From Bacillota bacterium (GTDB taxonomy: Bacteria > Bacillota > Bacilli > Paenibacillales > Paenibacillaceae), in assembly GCA_023433615.1 (NCBI GenBank), contig JAEZCJ010000034.1:45093-109092 (forward strand): a DNA stretch of 64,000 nucleotides. Direction: 5' to 3'. The notes under the pieces are model-generated. The model had not been told where the DNA came from. It saw only the letters and a program-made list of their open reading frames with translations, and ran no database searches. Positions within the stretch are counted from its first letter, which is position 1, and the number at the start of each line of letters is the position of its first letter. This document shows, piece after piece, positions 42,583-51,739 of the stretch. Made by a program: the position numbers and the translations under genes.

Positions 42583-43434
42583 ATGCAAGACTACCAGTCC
42601 ACGTATAACGTGAGCAAGGCCGTTCTCTCATTCGAGGAAGAGATGGAGCGTCTGAAGCTGCAGGCGAGGATGGGGTGGCAGCAGGAGCTTCGACACTTGC
42701 AGTGGTTCGGGCTTCAGAATGGGATGCGGGTACTTGAGGTCGGGAGCGGGCCGGGATTCGTAACCGAGCGGCTGCTCGAGTCAATGCCTGACAGCCCGAT
42801 CACCGCGCTTGAGATAGACGGTAAGCTGCTCGATTACGCACGGACAAGACTGCCGAACCGGCCGAATCTCGAATTCGTCCAAGCCTCCGTCATGGAGACA
42901 GGACTTCCTGACGACACGTATGACTTCGCGATAGCGAGGTTATTGTTCTTGCATATGCATCATCCGCTTGAGGCCGCCCGCGAAGTTCTTCGTGTGCTGA
43001 AGCCGGGCGGCAAGCTCGTCATTATCGATCTTGATGACGGCATATTCGGTGCGGTTCATCCGGATATGGAAGCGATGCCGTCGATTCTGCGTAAGGTTGC
43101 GGCGAGCGTTGCAGCGCGTGGAGGGAATCGAATGATAGGCCGGAGTCTTCCCAGACTGTTAACGCAAGCAGGGTTCGCGGATATCGATATGGATGCCGTC
43201 ATCCAGCACAGCGACCTGCACGGAATTGAGGGATTTCGATGGCAGTTCGATAGCAGGCGATTCGACGGCTTCCGTGCCAGAGGGATCATCACGGATGAGG
43301 AGTTCGAGCAGTTGAGCCGCGCTTCCGAACAGCTGAGCCATTCAAGCGACGCATACGCGATGATGGTCTATGTCATGGCCTGCGGCGTGAAGCCGGCATT
43401 GGGAGATGGAACCAATCTTGATAAAAAACCTTGA
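42583..43434 (+). CDS. Class I SAM-dependent methyltransferase
   Basis: A 283-residue methyltransferase. Motif I is RVLEVGSGPGFVTERLL near residue 48, followed by ITALEIDGKLLDYARTRL, then YDFAIARLLFLHMHHPLEAA and KPGGKLVIIDLDDG. TTGGAGGAAAACG precedes ATG 42583; in-frame starts further upstream are less likely. The acidic insert DLDDGIFGAVHPD is a feature of UbiE-like enzymes acting on lipid or quinone substrates. Ends 40 bases before the T-box leader. Confidence 0.85.
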   Translation: MQDYQSTYNVSKAVLSFEEEMERLKLQARMGWQQELRHLQWFGLQNGMRVLEVGSGPGFVTERLLESMPDSPITALEIDGKLLDYARTRLPNRPNLEFVQASVMETGLPDDTYDFAIARLLFLHMHHPLEAAREVLRVLKPGGKLVIIDLDDGIFGAVHPDMEAMPSILRKVAASVAARGGNRMIGRSLPRLLTQAGFADIDMDAVIQHSDLHGIEGFRWQFDSRRFDGFRARGIITDEEFEQLSRASEQLSHSSDAYAMMVYVMACGVKPALGDGTNLDKKP

Positions 43435-43474
43435 CCATCCCCCATAATTTAGCTATTATAATCATCAATATCAA

Positions 43475-43660
43475 TCCAGCAATCTTGCCGATGAAGAGAA
43501 TCCAACTCGGAGGCGTTTACGCCAAGAATGGCGCCATTCTAAGTAAACCGGGCCCGCCCGTTATCGCGGAACCAAGTTGGAGACCGTCCGAACAGGCGGC
43601 TCAAATTGGGTGGCACCGCGAGCTAGCGCTCCTCGTCCCAATCGGATGAGGGCGCTTTTT
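43475..43660 (+). ncRNA. T-box leader of serC
   Basis: Contains the invariant T-box sequence TTGGGTGGCACCGCG (43606-43620), followed by an intrinsic terminator AGCGCTCCTCGTCC / GGATGAGGGCGCT (43625-43656) and Ts to 43660. T-boxes read uncharged tRNA; in front of serC a serine tRNA is expected. The 5' stem I region seems short, and I could not identify the specifier codon with certainty. Confidence 0.85.
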
Positions 43661-43700
43661 GTATTTATACACCCATACGATTCAAGGAGGAGTACGAGAG

Positions 43701-44792
43701 ATGACGAAGAGAGCGTACGTATTCAACCCCGGTCCGGCAGCGCTCCCGCTGGAGGTGCTGGAAGAGGCGCAGCAGCAGCTGGTGGACCACGAGCAGATGG
43801 GACTCTCCATCATGGAGATGTCGCACAGGAGCAAGTACGTGCAGCAGATGAACGACGAGACGCAGCGGCAGCTGCTGGAGCTGCTCGGACTGCAGGAAGG
43901 CGAGTATCATGTCCTGTTCATGGGCGGAGGGGCAAGCACGCAGTTCGCGCTGCTGCCGATGAATTTCTTGACGCCGGATACGACCGCGAACTATGTCTTG
44001 ACAGGCAGCTTCTCGGACAAAGCGTGCAAAGAAGCGAAGTTCATCGGCAACACGCATGTCTCCGCGAGCTCCAAGCCTGACAGCTGGAAACGGATCCCGG
44101 ACATGCAGGCTATTCAACTGTCGGAGCGGGCGGCCTACGTGCACATCACGACGAACAATACGATCGAGGGTTCGCGGTACAACGCGCTGCCTGAGACCGG
44201 CGACGTGCCGCTATTTGCGGATATGACGAGCGACATTCTCAGCCGTCCGCTGCCGTTCGACCGATTCTCGCTGATCTACGCCGGCGCGCAGAAGAATCTC
44301 GGTCCGGCAGGAATGACCGCCGTGATTCTCAAGGATGAACTGCTGCAGCGAGCGACGAAAAATATTCCGGTGATCATGCGCTACGAGACGTTCGTGAAGG
44401 ATCGTTCGCTCTATAACACGCCGCCAGTTCATGCCATCTACATGACGAATCTCATGCTGCAATGGGTGAAGAAGCAGGGCGGACTGGGAGCGATGGAACA
44501 GCTGAATCGGGAGAAAGCGGGGCTGCTCTACGATAAGATTGACGGAAGCGGCGGTTTCTACAAGGGGATCATCCATCCGGAGCATCGGTCGGATATGAAT
44601 GTCACATGGCGCATGCCGAGCGAAGAACTGGAGCGCGAATTCCTGGAAGAGTCGAAGAAGCATACCTTCATCGGTCTCGCCGGACATCGCAGCGTAGGCG
44701 GATTGCGAGCTTCGACCTACAATGCCGTGCCGAGAGAAGCCTGTCTAGCGCTTGCAGACTTCATGGCGGACTTCATGAAGCGCAAAGGGTAG
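43701..44792 (+). CDS. serC: Phosphoserine aminotransferase
   Basis: Catalyses 3-phosphohydroxypyruvate plus glutamate to phosphoserine in serine synthesis, with PLP. At 363 residues it has the normal length. FNPGPAALPLEVLEEAQQQ is the family start, HRSKYVQQM follows, and the PLP lysine is in IYAGAQKNLGPAG near residue 195. GGLRASTYNAVPREA near the C-terminus is also typical. AAGGAGGAG lies before ATG 43701. Expression is presumably raised by serine starvation through the T-box leader. Confidence 0.96.
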   Translation: MTKRAYVFNPGPAALPLEVLEEAQQQLVDHEQMGLSIMEMSHRSKYVQQMNDETQRQLLELLGLQEGEYHVLFMGGGASTQFALLPMNFLTPDTTANYVLTGSFSDKACKEAKFIGNTHVSASSKPDSWKRIPDMQAIQLSERAAYVHITTNNTIEGSRYNALPETGDVPLFADMTSDILSRPLPFDRFSLIYAGAQKNLGPAGMTAVILKDELLQRATKNIPVIMRYETFVKDRSLYNTPPVHAIYMTNLMLQWVKKQGGLGAMEQLNREKAGLLYDKIDGSGGFYKGIIHPEHRSDMNVTWRMPSEELEREFLEESKKHTFIGLAGHRSVGGLRASTYNAVPREACLALADFMADFMKRKG

Positions 44793-44804
44793 GCTCGGCC
44801 GACC

Positions 44805-45500
44805 ATGATGCGGACCATCGTGATCAGCGATATCCATGGCTGCTTCCAGCCGTTCGCCAATCTACTTAATGAGGTTAATTATAAACGGCATAAAGATCGA
44901 TTGATCCTGTTGGGCGATTACGTGGATCGAGGGTATGACAGCTGCCAGGTTGTCGAGGAGGTCATGCGGCTTGTAACCGAGGACGGAGCGATTGCGCTGC
45001 AAGGCAACCATGATGAACGATTCGTCGAGGTCGTGAAGGGCAGGGACCCGGCAGCGGCGGATAAATTCATGCTCCATGGCGGGCGGCAGACGATCGAGAG
45101 CTATGCAGGACCGGATGCCTCGCTGGATCAATTCAGGCATGCTGTCACAAGCCGGTATGCACATCACCTGTCCTTCTTGGAAGAGCTGCCGTACTATTAC
45201 GAAGATGAGCATTTCATCTATGTGCATGCGGGTGTTCACCCCGCTTACGCGAACAACTGGAAGGAGCAGCCGAAGCGCGATTTCCTATACCTGAAGGAGC
45301 CGTTCTTGTCGCGTCCGGCCGCTGCTGGGAAGACGGTCGTCTTCGGGCATTCGAGAACGAGCGAGCTGCACGGCAAGCCGGATGTGTGGTTCGGCGATGG
45401 CAAGATCGGCATCGACGGCGGCTGCGCATACGGACAGCGGTTGAACGCGCTTGTTATCCAAGGGCCCGATTATAGGAAAGTGTATGCGGTGCATGCATAA
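44805..45500 (+). CDS. Calcineurin-type metallophosphoesterase (PrpE/ApaH-like)
   Basis: A 231-residue binuclear-metal phosphatase: ISDIHGCFQPF near residue 6, GDYVDRGYDSCQVVEE near residue 36, GNHDERF near residue 66, and the late HAGVHPAY and VVFGHSRT. The set is that of the serine/threonine-phosphatase/Ap4A-hydrolase branch. Substrate could be phosphoprotein or a dinucleotide. It starts 12 bases after serC and shares its transcript. A strong hairpin at 45512 ends it. Confidence 0.9.
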   Translation: MMRTIVISDIHGCFQPFANLLNEVNYKRHKDRLILLGDYVDRGYDSCQVVEEVMRLVTEDGAIALQGNHDERFVEVVKGRDPAAADKFMLHGGRQTIESYAGPDASLDQFRHAVTSRYAHHLSFLEELPYYYEDEHFIYVHAGVHPAYANNWKEQPKRDFLYLKEPFLSRPAAAGKTVVFGHSRTSELHGKPDVWFGDGKIGIDGGCAYGQRLNALVIQGPDYRKVYAVHA

Positions 45501-45511
45501 GCACGAATAGA

Positions 45512-45545
45512 GAAGCAGACGGCGTCGAAATGAGCCGTCTGCTTC
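45512..45545 (+). terminator. Rho-independent terminator after the phosphoesterase
   Basis: Perfect 11-bp arms GAAGCAGACGG and CCGTCTGCTTC, followed by TTCTTCT. It also faces the converging MerR gene. Confidence 0.8.
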
Positions 45546-45556
45546 TTCTACGTCGT

Positions 45557-46006
45557 TCAAGCCTTCTGGGCAGCGGGCGCATAGAAGACGTCGCTATGGT
45601 AGTGCCGCAGTCTTTCCCAGTTGCCGGGATTGGTCGTATCTGGCATGCGGCGTTCGAGAATGGCCTGGTAAAGTTCGGTTTTCTCTTCCAGATGGGCGAC
45701 ATGCCGCTTGGTTTCTTCGAGTTGAGCAAGCGCCGCTTCTCGATGCTCCATCATGAGCGCGAAGCGCTCCGGTATGGACGAATCCCCTTGGAGACAGAGG
45801 TCGACATATCGCTTGATGGCTTCAATCGGCATGCCGGATTGCTTGAGGCACTTGATGCCGTGGAGCCAGTTGACCGATTCTTCGTCGAACAACCGGATAT
45901 TATTCGCGTTGCGCTGAACGCTCGGCACCAGCCCTTTATCGGTGTAGAACCGTACGGCATGCTCGGTGAGTCCCGTGATCATTGCGGCTTCTTTGACTGT
46001 ATGCAT
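45557..46006 (-). CDS. MerR family transcriptional regulator
   Basis: A 149-residue MerR/AdhR-type regulator: helix-turn-helix TVKEAAMITGLTEHAVRFYT with DKGLVPS, wing residues NNIRLFDEES, then the linker helix SIPERFALMMEHREAALAQL to a coiled coil. GAGGAGGG precedes ATG 46006. No cysteine cluster for metals is visible, so it belongs to the organic-effector branch. It is divergent from the aldo/keto reductase, whose promoter shows the MerR hallmark, a 19-bp spacer with a palindrome. Confidence 0.9.
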   Translation of the reverse strand: MHTVKEAAMITGLTEHAVRFYTDKGLVPSVQRNANNIRLFDEESVNWLHGIKCLKQSGMPIEAIKRYVDLCLQGDSSIPERFALMMEHREAALAQLEETKRHVAHLEEKTELYQAILERRMPDTTNPGNWERLRHYHSDVFYAPAAQKA

Positions 46007-46041
46007 AGACAAACCCTCCTCAAAAAAAACAAAATGACCTG

Positions 46042-46072
46042 TTGACTTCGTGTAACACGAAGGCTCTAAGCT
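46042..46072 (+). promoter_or_regulatory. MerR-type promoter with 19-bp spacer
   Basis: TTGACT (46042-46047), a spacer of 19 bases, and TAAGCT (46067-46072). The palindrome CTTCGTGT-A-ACACGAAG (46046-46062) spans the -35 end and spacer. MerR proteins activate such promoters by untwisting the overlong spacer. It drives the aldo/keto reductase at 46177. Confidence 0.8.
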
Positions 46073-46176
46073 CATTGTAGTGCAATTCGACCGCAAGCGG
46101 AACCTCCGCTGCGGTGCCCGGTTATCGGGACTAGCGATAGCGCCACTATACTTGTAAACTTAAGGAGGAATATGCA

Positions 46177-47028
46177 ATGCATACTGTAACTTTGAACAAT
46201 GGGGTGCGAATGCCGCTGCTCGGTTTCGGCGTCTATCAGATTCCCGATGCGGAACAATGCGAGAATGCGGTCTATGATGCGCTGACGGCCGGTTACCGCC
46301 TGATCGATACCGCCGCAGGCTACTTGAATGAAGAAGCAGTCGGACGGGCGATCAAGCGCAGCGGCGTACCGCGCGAGGAACTCTTCATCACGACCAAGCT
46401 CTGGGTACAGGATGCCGGCTACGAGCGCGCTAAGCTTGCATTTGCCAAATCGCTGAAGAAGCTTCAGCTCGACTATCTCGATCTCTATCTGATTCATCAG
46501 CCGTTCGGCGATTACTACGGTGCTTGGCGCGCGATGGAAGACCTGTACCGCGAAGGCAAGATCAAGGCGATCGGCGTCAGCAACTTCCTGCCCGACCGTC
46601 TGATGGACCTCATCGTGCATCATGAAATCGTGCCGGCAGTCAATCAGGTCGAAACGCACCCGTTCTATCAGCAGACCGAGAGTGCCGCTTTCATGAAAGA
46701 GCAGGGCGTGCAGCACCAGTCTTGGGCACCGTTCGCGGAAGGACGCAACGACATGTTCGGCAACGAAGCGCTGACGGCCATTGCGGAGAAACACAACAAG
46801 ACCGTCGCGCAGGTGGTGCTGCGCTGGCTGGTGCAGCGTGAAGTCGTTGCCATTCCGAAATCCGTGCGCAAAGAGCGGATCGTCGAAAACTTCGACATCT
46901 TCGATTTTGAGTTAAGCGCGGACGATATCGAGCAAATCTCCGCTCTCGATACGCGGGATAGTCTATTCTTATCCTACCATGATCCGAAATTCGTCAAGAT
47001 GCTGGGTACCCTGAGAGTCGATTTGTAA
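46177..47028 (+). CDS. Aldo/keto reductase
   Basis: A 283-residue NADPH-dependent oxidoreductase of the AKR5-like branch. It shows the catalytic Asp/Tyr/Lys/His set: LIDTAAGYLNEE, ITTKLWVQDAGYE, LDYLDLYLIHQPFG, and the cofactor-binding AIPKSVRKERI near the C-terminus. AAGGAGGAA precedes the ATG. Such enzymes detoxify aldehydes and methylglyoxal, and control by a divergent AdhR-like MerR regulator supports an aldehyde-stress role. Confidence 0.93.
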   Translation: MHTVTLNNGVRMPLLGFGVYQIPDAEQCENAVYDALTAGYRLIDTAAGYLNEEAVGRAIKRSGVPREELFITTKLWVQDAGYERAKLAFAKSLKKLQLDYLDLYLIHQPFGDYYGAWRAMEDLYREGKIKAIGVSNFLPDRLMDLIVHHEIVPAVNQVETHPFYQQTESAAFMKEQGVQHQSWAPFAEGRNDMFGNEALTAIAEKHNKTVAQVVLRWLVQREVVAIPKSVRKERIVENFDIFDFELSADDIEQISALDTRDSLFLSYHDPKFVKMLGTLRVDL

Positions 47029-47041
47029 GAAAGGCGGAATC

Positions 47042-47899
47042 ATGATGAATAACATCGATGCGTTGCAGCAGGATCGCTATGTCATCCTTCACGCGGACGA
47101 TTACGGCATGTGCCATGCGACGAATGCGGCCATCACGCAGCTGCTGCAAGAAGGCGACGTGTCTTCGACGACGCTGATGGCGAATTGTCCTTGGTCGCTT
47201 GAAGCCGTTCGTGCAGCCAAGGCCGGGGGGGTCGACATCGGACTGCATGCGACGCTGACGAGCGAATGGGCGCATTATCGTTGGGGGCCGCTGGGTCGTA
47301 ACGGCAATGTGGACACGCTGGTGGATGAGCAGGGATATTTTCCGCGAAGCGTGGAGCCTGTCCGGCATGCCGACCCTGCTCAGATCCGCGCCGAGGTGAC
47401 GGCTCAGATTGAATGGGCGCTGCGCCAAGGGCTCGACCTGACGCATCTGGATACCCATATGGGGGCGCTGGACAGCTTCACCGACATCTATGTCGATCTT
47501 GCAGCAGCTTACCGGCTTCCGCTGCGGTTCGCGTCGAAATATGCGTTCGCCTGGAAGCTGCACGGCCAGGAGGGCGATGTTGTCGAATATGCGCGCGAGA
47601 AGGGCGTCTTGTTCCCGAACGAACTGGTAGGCCTCCCGTTCTCGCCGGGACCGGGGGAAGGTTATCGCGAGATGAAGAAAAGGTTGATCGCCATCCTGCG
47701 CGGCCTTGCGCCGGGCGTAACCGAGATTATCGCGCATCCCTCGCTCGATACGGATGAGCTCAAGGCGATCACGGACACGTGGCAGGTGCGCAAGTACGAG
47801 TTCGACTTGTTCCGCGACCCCGACGTGAAGGCTGTCCTAGCGGAAGAGAAGCTTCGCGTCATCGGCTGGCGCACATTGCGCGACTTGCAGCGACGATAG
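47042..47899 (+). CDS. ChbG/HpnK (YdjC-type) carbohydrate deacetylase
   Basis: A 285-residue protein of the YdjC fold. The metal-binding motif ILHADDYGMCHATN near residue 16, the GVDIGLHATLT strand with its His, and LTHLDTHMGALDSF are all present. The family removes acetyl groups from chito-oligosaccharides or hopanoid-linked sugars. AAGGCGG lies before ATG 47042 (47045 also possible). It follows the aldo/keto reductase by 13 bases and may be co-induced. Confidence 0.92.
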   Translation: MMNNIDALQQDRYVILHADDYGMCHATNAAITQLLQEGDVSSTTLMANCPWSLEAVRAAKAGGVDIGLHATLTSEWAHYRWGPLGRNGNVDTLVDEQGYFPRSVEPVRHADPAQIRAEVTAQIEWALRQGLDLTHLDTHMGALDSFTDIYVDLAAAYRLPLRFASKYAFAWKLHGQEGDVVEYAREKGVLFPNELVGLPFSPGPGEGYREMKKRLIAILRGLAPGVTEIIAHPSLDTDELKAITDTWQVRKYEFDLFRDPDVKAVLAEEKLRVIGWRTLRDLQRR

Positions 47900-48008
47900 G
47901 GCGATGCTCTAAAATCTCCTTCGCCTCGCCTCCTATCCTATGATAAGATAGAGGACATGAGATCGGCAGCATTCGACACAGCCAGAGAAGAACGCGGAGG
48001 GGAAAGCA

Positions 48009-48596
48009 TTGGCTCAGTTGTATTACAAGTACGGCACGATGAACAGCGGCAAGTCCTTCGAGATTATCAAGGTTGCGCATAATTACGAAGAGCAGAACAA
48101 GCCGGTCATGATATTCTCGCCGGCGATCGATGCCAGGAACGGTGCGGAACGCGTCGGTTCGCGGGTCGGGATGACGAGACAGTCGATTCCGGTCGATGCC
48201 GATACGAATCTGTTCGAGAGCGTGAAGGCGCGCCAGCCGAACCCGGAGAAGAAGCAGGTCTACTGCGTGCTCGTCGATGAAGCGCAATTCCTGAACAAGG
48301 AGCATGTGCTGCAGCTGACGCGCATCGTGGATGAGCTGAACGTGCCGGTGATGGCGTTCGGGCTGAAGAACGACTTCCAGAACCAGCTCTTCGAAGGCAG
48401 TTATAATCTGCTCCTCTATGCGGACAAGATCGAAGAGATCAAGACGATCTGCTGGTACTGCGACAGGAAAGCCACGATGGTGATCCGTTATCGGGACGGC
48501 AAGCCGGTGAACGAGGGCGAACAGATCCAAGTCGGCGGCAACGAGGACTATAAGCCGGTCTGCAGGCGGTGTTATAAGGCGGCATTCGAGAGCTAG
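48009..48596 (+). CDS. tdk: Thymidine kinase
   Basis: A 195-residue type II thymidine kinase that phosphorylates thymidine for salvage. It has the P-loop GTMNSGKSFEI near residue 10, the CVLVDEAQFL strand and two zinc-finger pairs in the C-terminus (CWYCDRKA and CRRCYKAAF). The start is TTG 48009 after GGAGGGGAAA. A perfect 12-bp-arm terminator follows at 48609. Confidence 0.95.
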   Translation: MAQLYYKYGTMNSGKSFEIIKVAHNYEEQNKPVMIFSPAIDARNGAERVGSRVGMTRQSIPVDADTNLFESVKARQPNPEKKQVYCVLVDEAQFLNKEHVLQLTRIVDELNVPVMAFGLKNDFQNQLFEGSYNLLLYADKIEEIKTICWYCDRKATMVIRYRDGKPVNEGEQIQVGGNEDYKPVCRRCYKAAFES

Positions 48597-48608
48597 ATCG
48601 CGATATGA

Positions 48609-48640
48609 GAACCCTTCCGACTCGCTTCGGAAGGGTTCTT
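48609..48640 (+). terminator. Rho-independent terminator after tdk
   Basis: GAACCCTTCCGA and TCGGAAGGGTTC form 12-bp arms with a six-base loop, followed by TT. Confidence 0.85.
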
Positions 48641-49150
48641 CATGTTCATGGGCGGTTGATTTGGACGGACTGAGGGAAGGTACTTCGCTAATAAAGTCGT
48701 CGCATTCGTTATTGGCCGAGGGAGTGCAGTGATTATTATTAATATTCGGTACTTGTGCGCTAATTAGGGAACGTTTGTTCTCCAATTCGCGCATGATGTA
48801 CATTAGGATGAGAATTCAGGGTTATAAAGCTATTTCTGCGTTTGAGCTATCGTTAATAGCGAATCATCTTCGCTAAATCAATGAACCGTGCGGCTACGAA
48901 AAAAAGATACCATTCGTATCATCCACCTCGATTCACGCCGAGCAAGCTAAAGGCGATCCCCCCCGAAGAAACTCGGACAAGCCCAGTAAATATGGGACAA
49001 GCACGTAAAATTTACCCCCTAAAAAATCTCCTCCACACCGAAACATTATGTATCGATACAGCGTTAAAGGTATGACGATGCATCAGACAGTCTCTCTTCG
49101 CGCCAGCGGTCCAAGATGCGCTAGTAAAGTTAGTAAAGGGAGGAACGGGT
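48641..49150. other. 510-bp noncoding stretch with hairpins before the S-layer-type gene
   Basis: Contains an imperfect 16-bp hairpin GCGCTAATTAGGGAAC / GTTCTCCAATTCGCGC (48757-48792), a GCTAT...ATAGC hairpin near 48846-48860 and AGCGA/TCGCT nearby. A 64-codon frame from 48881 has no ribosome site. No known riboswitch motif was seen. The last 20 bases contain GGGAGG before the SLH gene start. Confidence 0.5.
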
Positions 49151-51628
49151 ATGAGAAAGTTACGCATGCTTCTGTTATCGGCCATCCTGCTGCTCGTCAG
49201 CATTCCACCGATTTGGGCGAGCGCAGCGGAGCTCGACACGGAGGAGAAGTACGATTACTTGGTAAAGAAGGGCATCTTTACGGGCTTCGACGACGGCAGC
49301 GCCAGATTGAACGAATCGATGTCGCGCGAGCAGTTCGCGGCGGTGCTCTTCCGCTTATGGGACCTTGAAGAGGAGTCGGGAAAAGCTTCCTTCAATGACG
49401 TTTTGAAGACGCGCTGGTCATTCGGCGAGATCGAAGCGGTCTCGGATGCCGGATTGATGAAAGGGATGGGCGGCGGGCTGTTCGCGCCGACGGCGAAGGT
49501 CACGATCGAGCAATTGGCGGCCGTGCTGGTGCGTGCTTACGGCGCATCCGGCCAGGCGGCTGACCGCGTGGACGGGGACGTGTCCGCATGGGCTGAGCAT
49601 GATGTAGGCGTTGCCCTTCGGAAGAATTGGATTCCGGAGCAATCCGACTACACCCGGAATGCTCGCAGATCTCTGCTGGTAGAAGCAGCCTACGGCGTGT
49701 ACTTGGACCTGGAGCCGGAAGCGGACGATAACACGAAGCCGCGTATCACGTCTTCGAAGATTAACGCCAACGCCACCGTGGAATTGATCTTCAGCGAACC
49801 GGTGAATGCGGCAACTGCAAAGAACGTGAATAACTATGATTTCAACAATGGCTTGGATATTCTTAAGATCGAAGTATCCTCGGACGGCAAGAAGGTCACG
49901 CTCACGACGGAGAAGCAGACGCAGGGGCTGCTATACCGGTTGACGGTCAAGGGGATCGAAGACCGCTCCGGCAATCGGATGGACACGCGGGACGATCTCT
50001 ACTTCGGCGCGGTAGTCGACAACAACCCGCCGACCATCACGAAACTGACTGCCGACGATAACGAGCTTGTGCTGACGTTCAATGAAAGACTGGACCCCGA
50101 GTTCGCCGAGAACACGAACTTCTATATCATTGAAGGTCTCGGATTGCCGCACAGAGCCGACTACAACGATGCGGACAGAACGGTTACGCTTCTCACGGAT
50201 GACCAGATTCACGGCAAAGTGTACACGATCAACGTCATAGCGGTCCGTGATCTCGCGGGCAACATGATCGCTGCCAATACGAAGCGCACATTTTCCGGGG
50301 CCGGCGGCGATACGGTATCCCAGCTGCAACTGGTATCGATTCAAGCGGTGAACGAGAACACGCTGGACGTCTACTTCAACCGTTCGCTGACGAATATCGG
50401 TCTTAGCAATTTCAACATCGAGATCGAGACCGATAACAACAATTGGGTGTCGATGGCGGGCTGGCGGTACTATACGCAGCGGAAGCCGGGAGACGACAAC
50501 ACGCTTCGCGTGCAATTCCGCACCGAAGACGACCGCAGCCCGTCCTTGTTCAAGCAAGGTCATGTCTATCAAGCTGAAGTGAGCGGTCTATCGGGCTTGT
50601 ACACGTCGAACGACGCGAATGAGACGCTGTTCGCAGGCATCTCGGCGACGAATCCGGATCCCTACGTGACGCAAGCCGTCGCGACGAGCAGCACGACGGT
50701 TAAGGTAACCTTCAGCGAGCCGGTAAAAAATGTCAGCCGATCAGCGTTCAAGATTACGGGCCCGAACAATGACAATATCGCAATCGCCGGCGATCAGTTG
50801 GGCGATAAGACGAAGATCGTAACGGAGGTCGTATTGAATCTCGGCGAAGAGCTGCGCTCCGGCAATACGTACCGCATGACGTTCCTAACCGGCATAACGG
50901 ATGCGGCGAACTGGAATCCGCTCCGAACGAAAGACGGCAACAATGCTTACCAAGTCACGTTCAGCGGCGTCGACTCACCGAACGCGGCGCCGCGCATCGC
51001 GAAGGTGAGCGCGCAGGACAGCTATACGATCAAGGTAGACTTCAGCGAACCGGTGCAGAATGCCGATCAGAACGTGTACGCGCTGCATAACGTGACGGAT
51101 AACAAGAACGTACGCATATCGAAAGGCTCGCACGCCAATTATCAGATGTCCGCGGACCGTAAGTCGTTGACGATATCTCTGATTGCCGGCGAGACCGGAC
51201 CGCTGAATGACAGAGACGACTACCGGCTTACCTATAATCGCGACACAGGCAAGATCGTGGATCTGCAAGGGAAGCGGCTCGATACGTCCAATGACGGACA
51301 CGACTTCGTCTTCGCCGGCAGCAGCGCGGCGAATGCCAAGCCTCGGATCAAGAGCGTAAGCGCGAGCGAACAGACAATCGTAGTGACATTCAGCGAGAAG
51401 ATCTACGGGTATACGAATCAGACCCAATATTTCGACATTCGCGTGGACGGCAACAGGATCATTCCGACGTCCGGCAGCATCTCGGGGGATGTCGTCACGC
51501 TGCGAATCCCTCGGGTAGACGATGGCGATTCGGGATCCGTCGCCATCTCCGAAGCCGGCGAGTCCGCCATTCGCGACACGAACGGACAGAAGCCGGCGAT
51601 CGAGACGATTACGTTTCGCGTGAGCTAG
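49151..51628 (+). CDS. S-layer-homology protein with repeated Ig-like domains
   Basis: An 825-residue secreted protein. It has a signal peptide (LLLSAILLLVSIPPIWASA), SLH repeats from about residue 30 to 195 (YDYLVKKGIFTGFDDGSARL, then ESMSREQFAAVLFRLWDL), and a tail of about six SbsA-type Ig-like repeats, each starting with an alpha-less strand and the motif VxLxFSEPV (for example VELIFSEPV, VKVTFSEPV, IKVDFSEPV, IVVTFSEKI). SLH domains bind pyruvylated cell-wall polymer, so it sits on the surface. Ligand of the Ig-like part unknown. Confidence 0.9.
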   Translation: MRKLRMLLLSAILLLVSIPPIWASAAELDTEEKYDYLVKKGIFTGFDDGSARLNESMSREQFAAVLFRLWDLEEESGKASFNDVLKTRWSFGEIEAVSDAGLMKGMGGGLFAPTAKVTIEQLAAVLVRAYGASGQAADRVDGDVSAWAEHDVGVALRKNWIPEQSDYTRNARRSLLVEAAYGVYLDLEPEADDNTKPRITSSKINANATVELIFSEPVNAATAKNVNNYDFNNGLDILKIEVSSDGKKVTLTTEKQTQGLLYRLTVKGIEDRSGNRMDTRDDLYFGAVVDNNPPTITKLTADDNELVLTFNERLDPEFAENTNFYIIEGLGLPHRADYNDADRTVTLLTDDQIHGKVYTINVIAVRDLAGNMIAANTKRTFSGAGGDTVSQLQLVSIQAVNENTLDVYFNRSLTNIGLSNFNIEIETDNNNWVSMAGWRYYTQRKPGDDNTLRVQFRTEDDRSPSLFKQGHVYQAEVSGLSGLYTSNDANETLFAGISATNPDPYVTQAVATSSTTVKVTFSEPVKNVSRSAFKITGPNNDNIAIAGDQLGDKTKIVTEVVLNLGEELRSGNTYRMTFLTGITDAANWNPLRTKDGNNAYQVTFSGVDSPNAAPRIAKVSAQDSYTIKVDFSEPVQNADQNVYALHNVTDNKNVRISKGSHANYQMSADRKSLTISLIAGETGPLNDRDDYRLTYNRDTGKIVDLQGKRLDTSNDGHDFVFAGSSAANAKPRIKSVSASEQTIVVTFSEKIYGYTNQTQYFDIRVDGNRIIPTSGSISGDVVTLRIPRVDDGDSGSVAISEAGESAIRDTNGQKPAIETITFRVS

Positions 51629-51739
51629 CCCATACAAGACAGGGAGGGCATGTGCGCATTCTGCGTGCATGCCTTTCTGATGTCGTGTACAATGTAGCCA
51701 TGCAGAATGAAGACGATCAATAGAATAGGGGAGAGACGA

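Noticed and set aside
48881..49075. A 64-codon frame before the SLH gene
   Set aside because: No ribosome site, skewed composition, and lies in a structured noncoding region.
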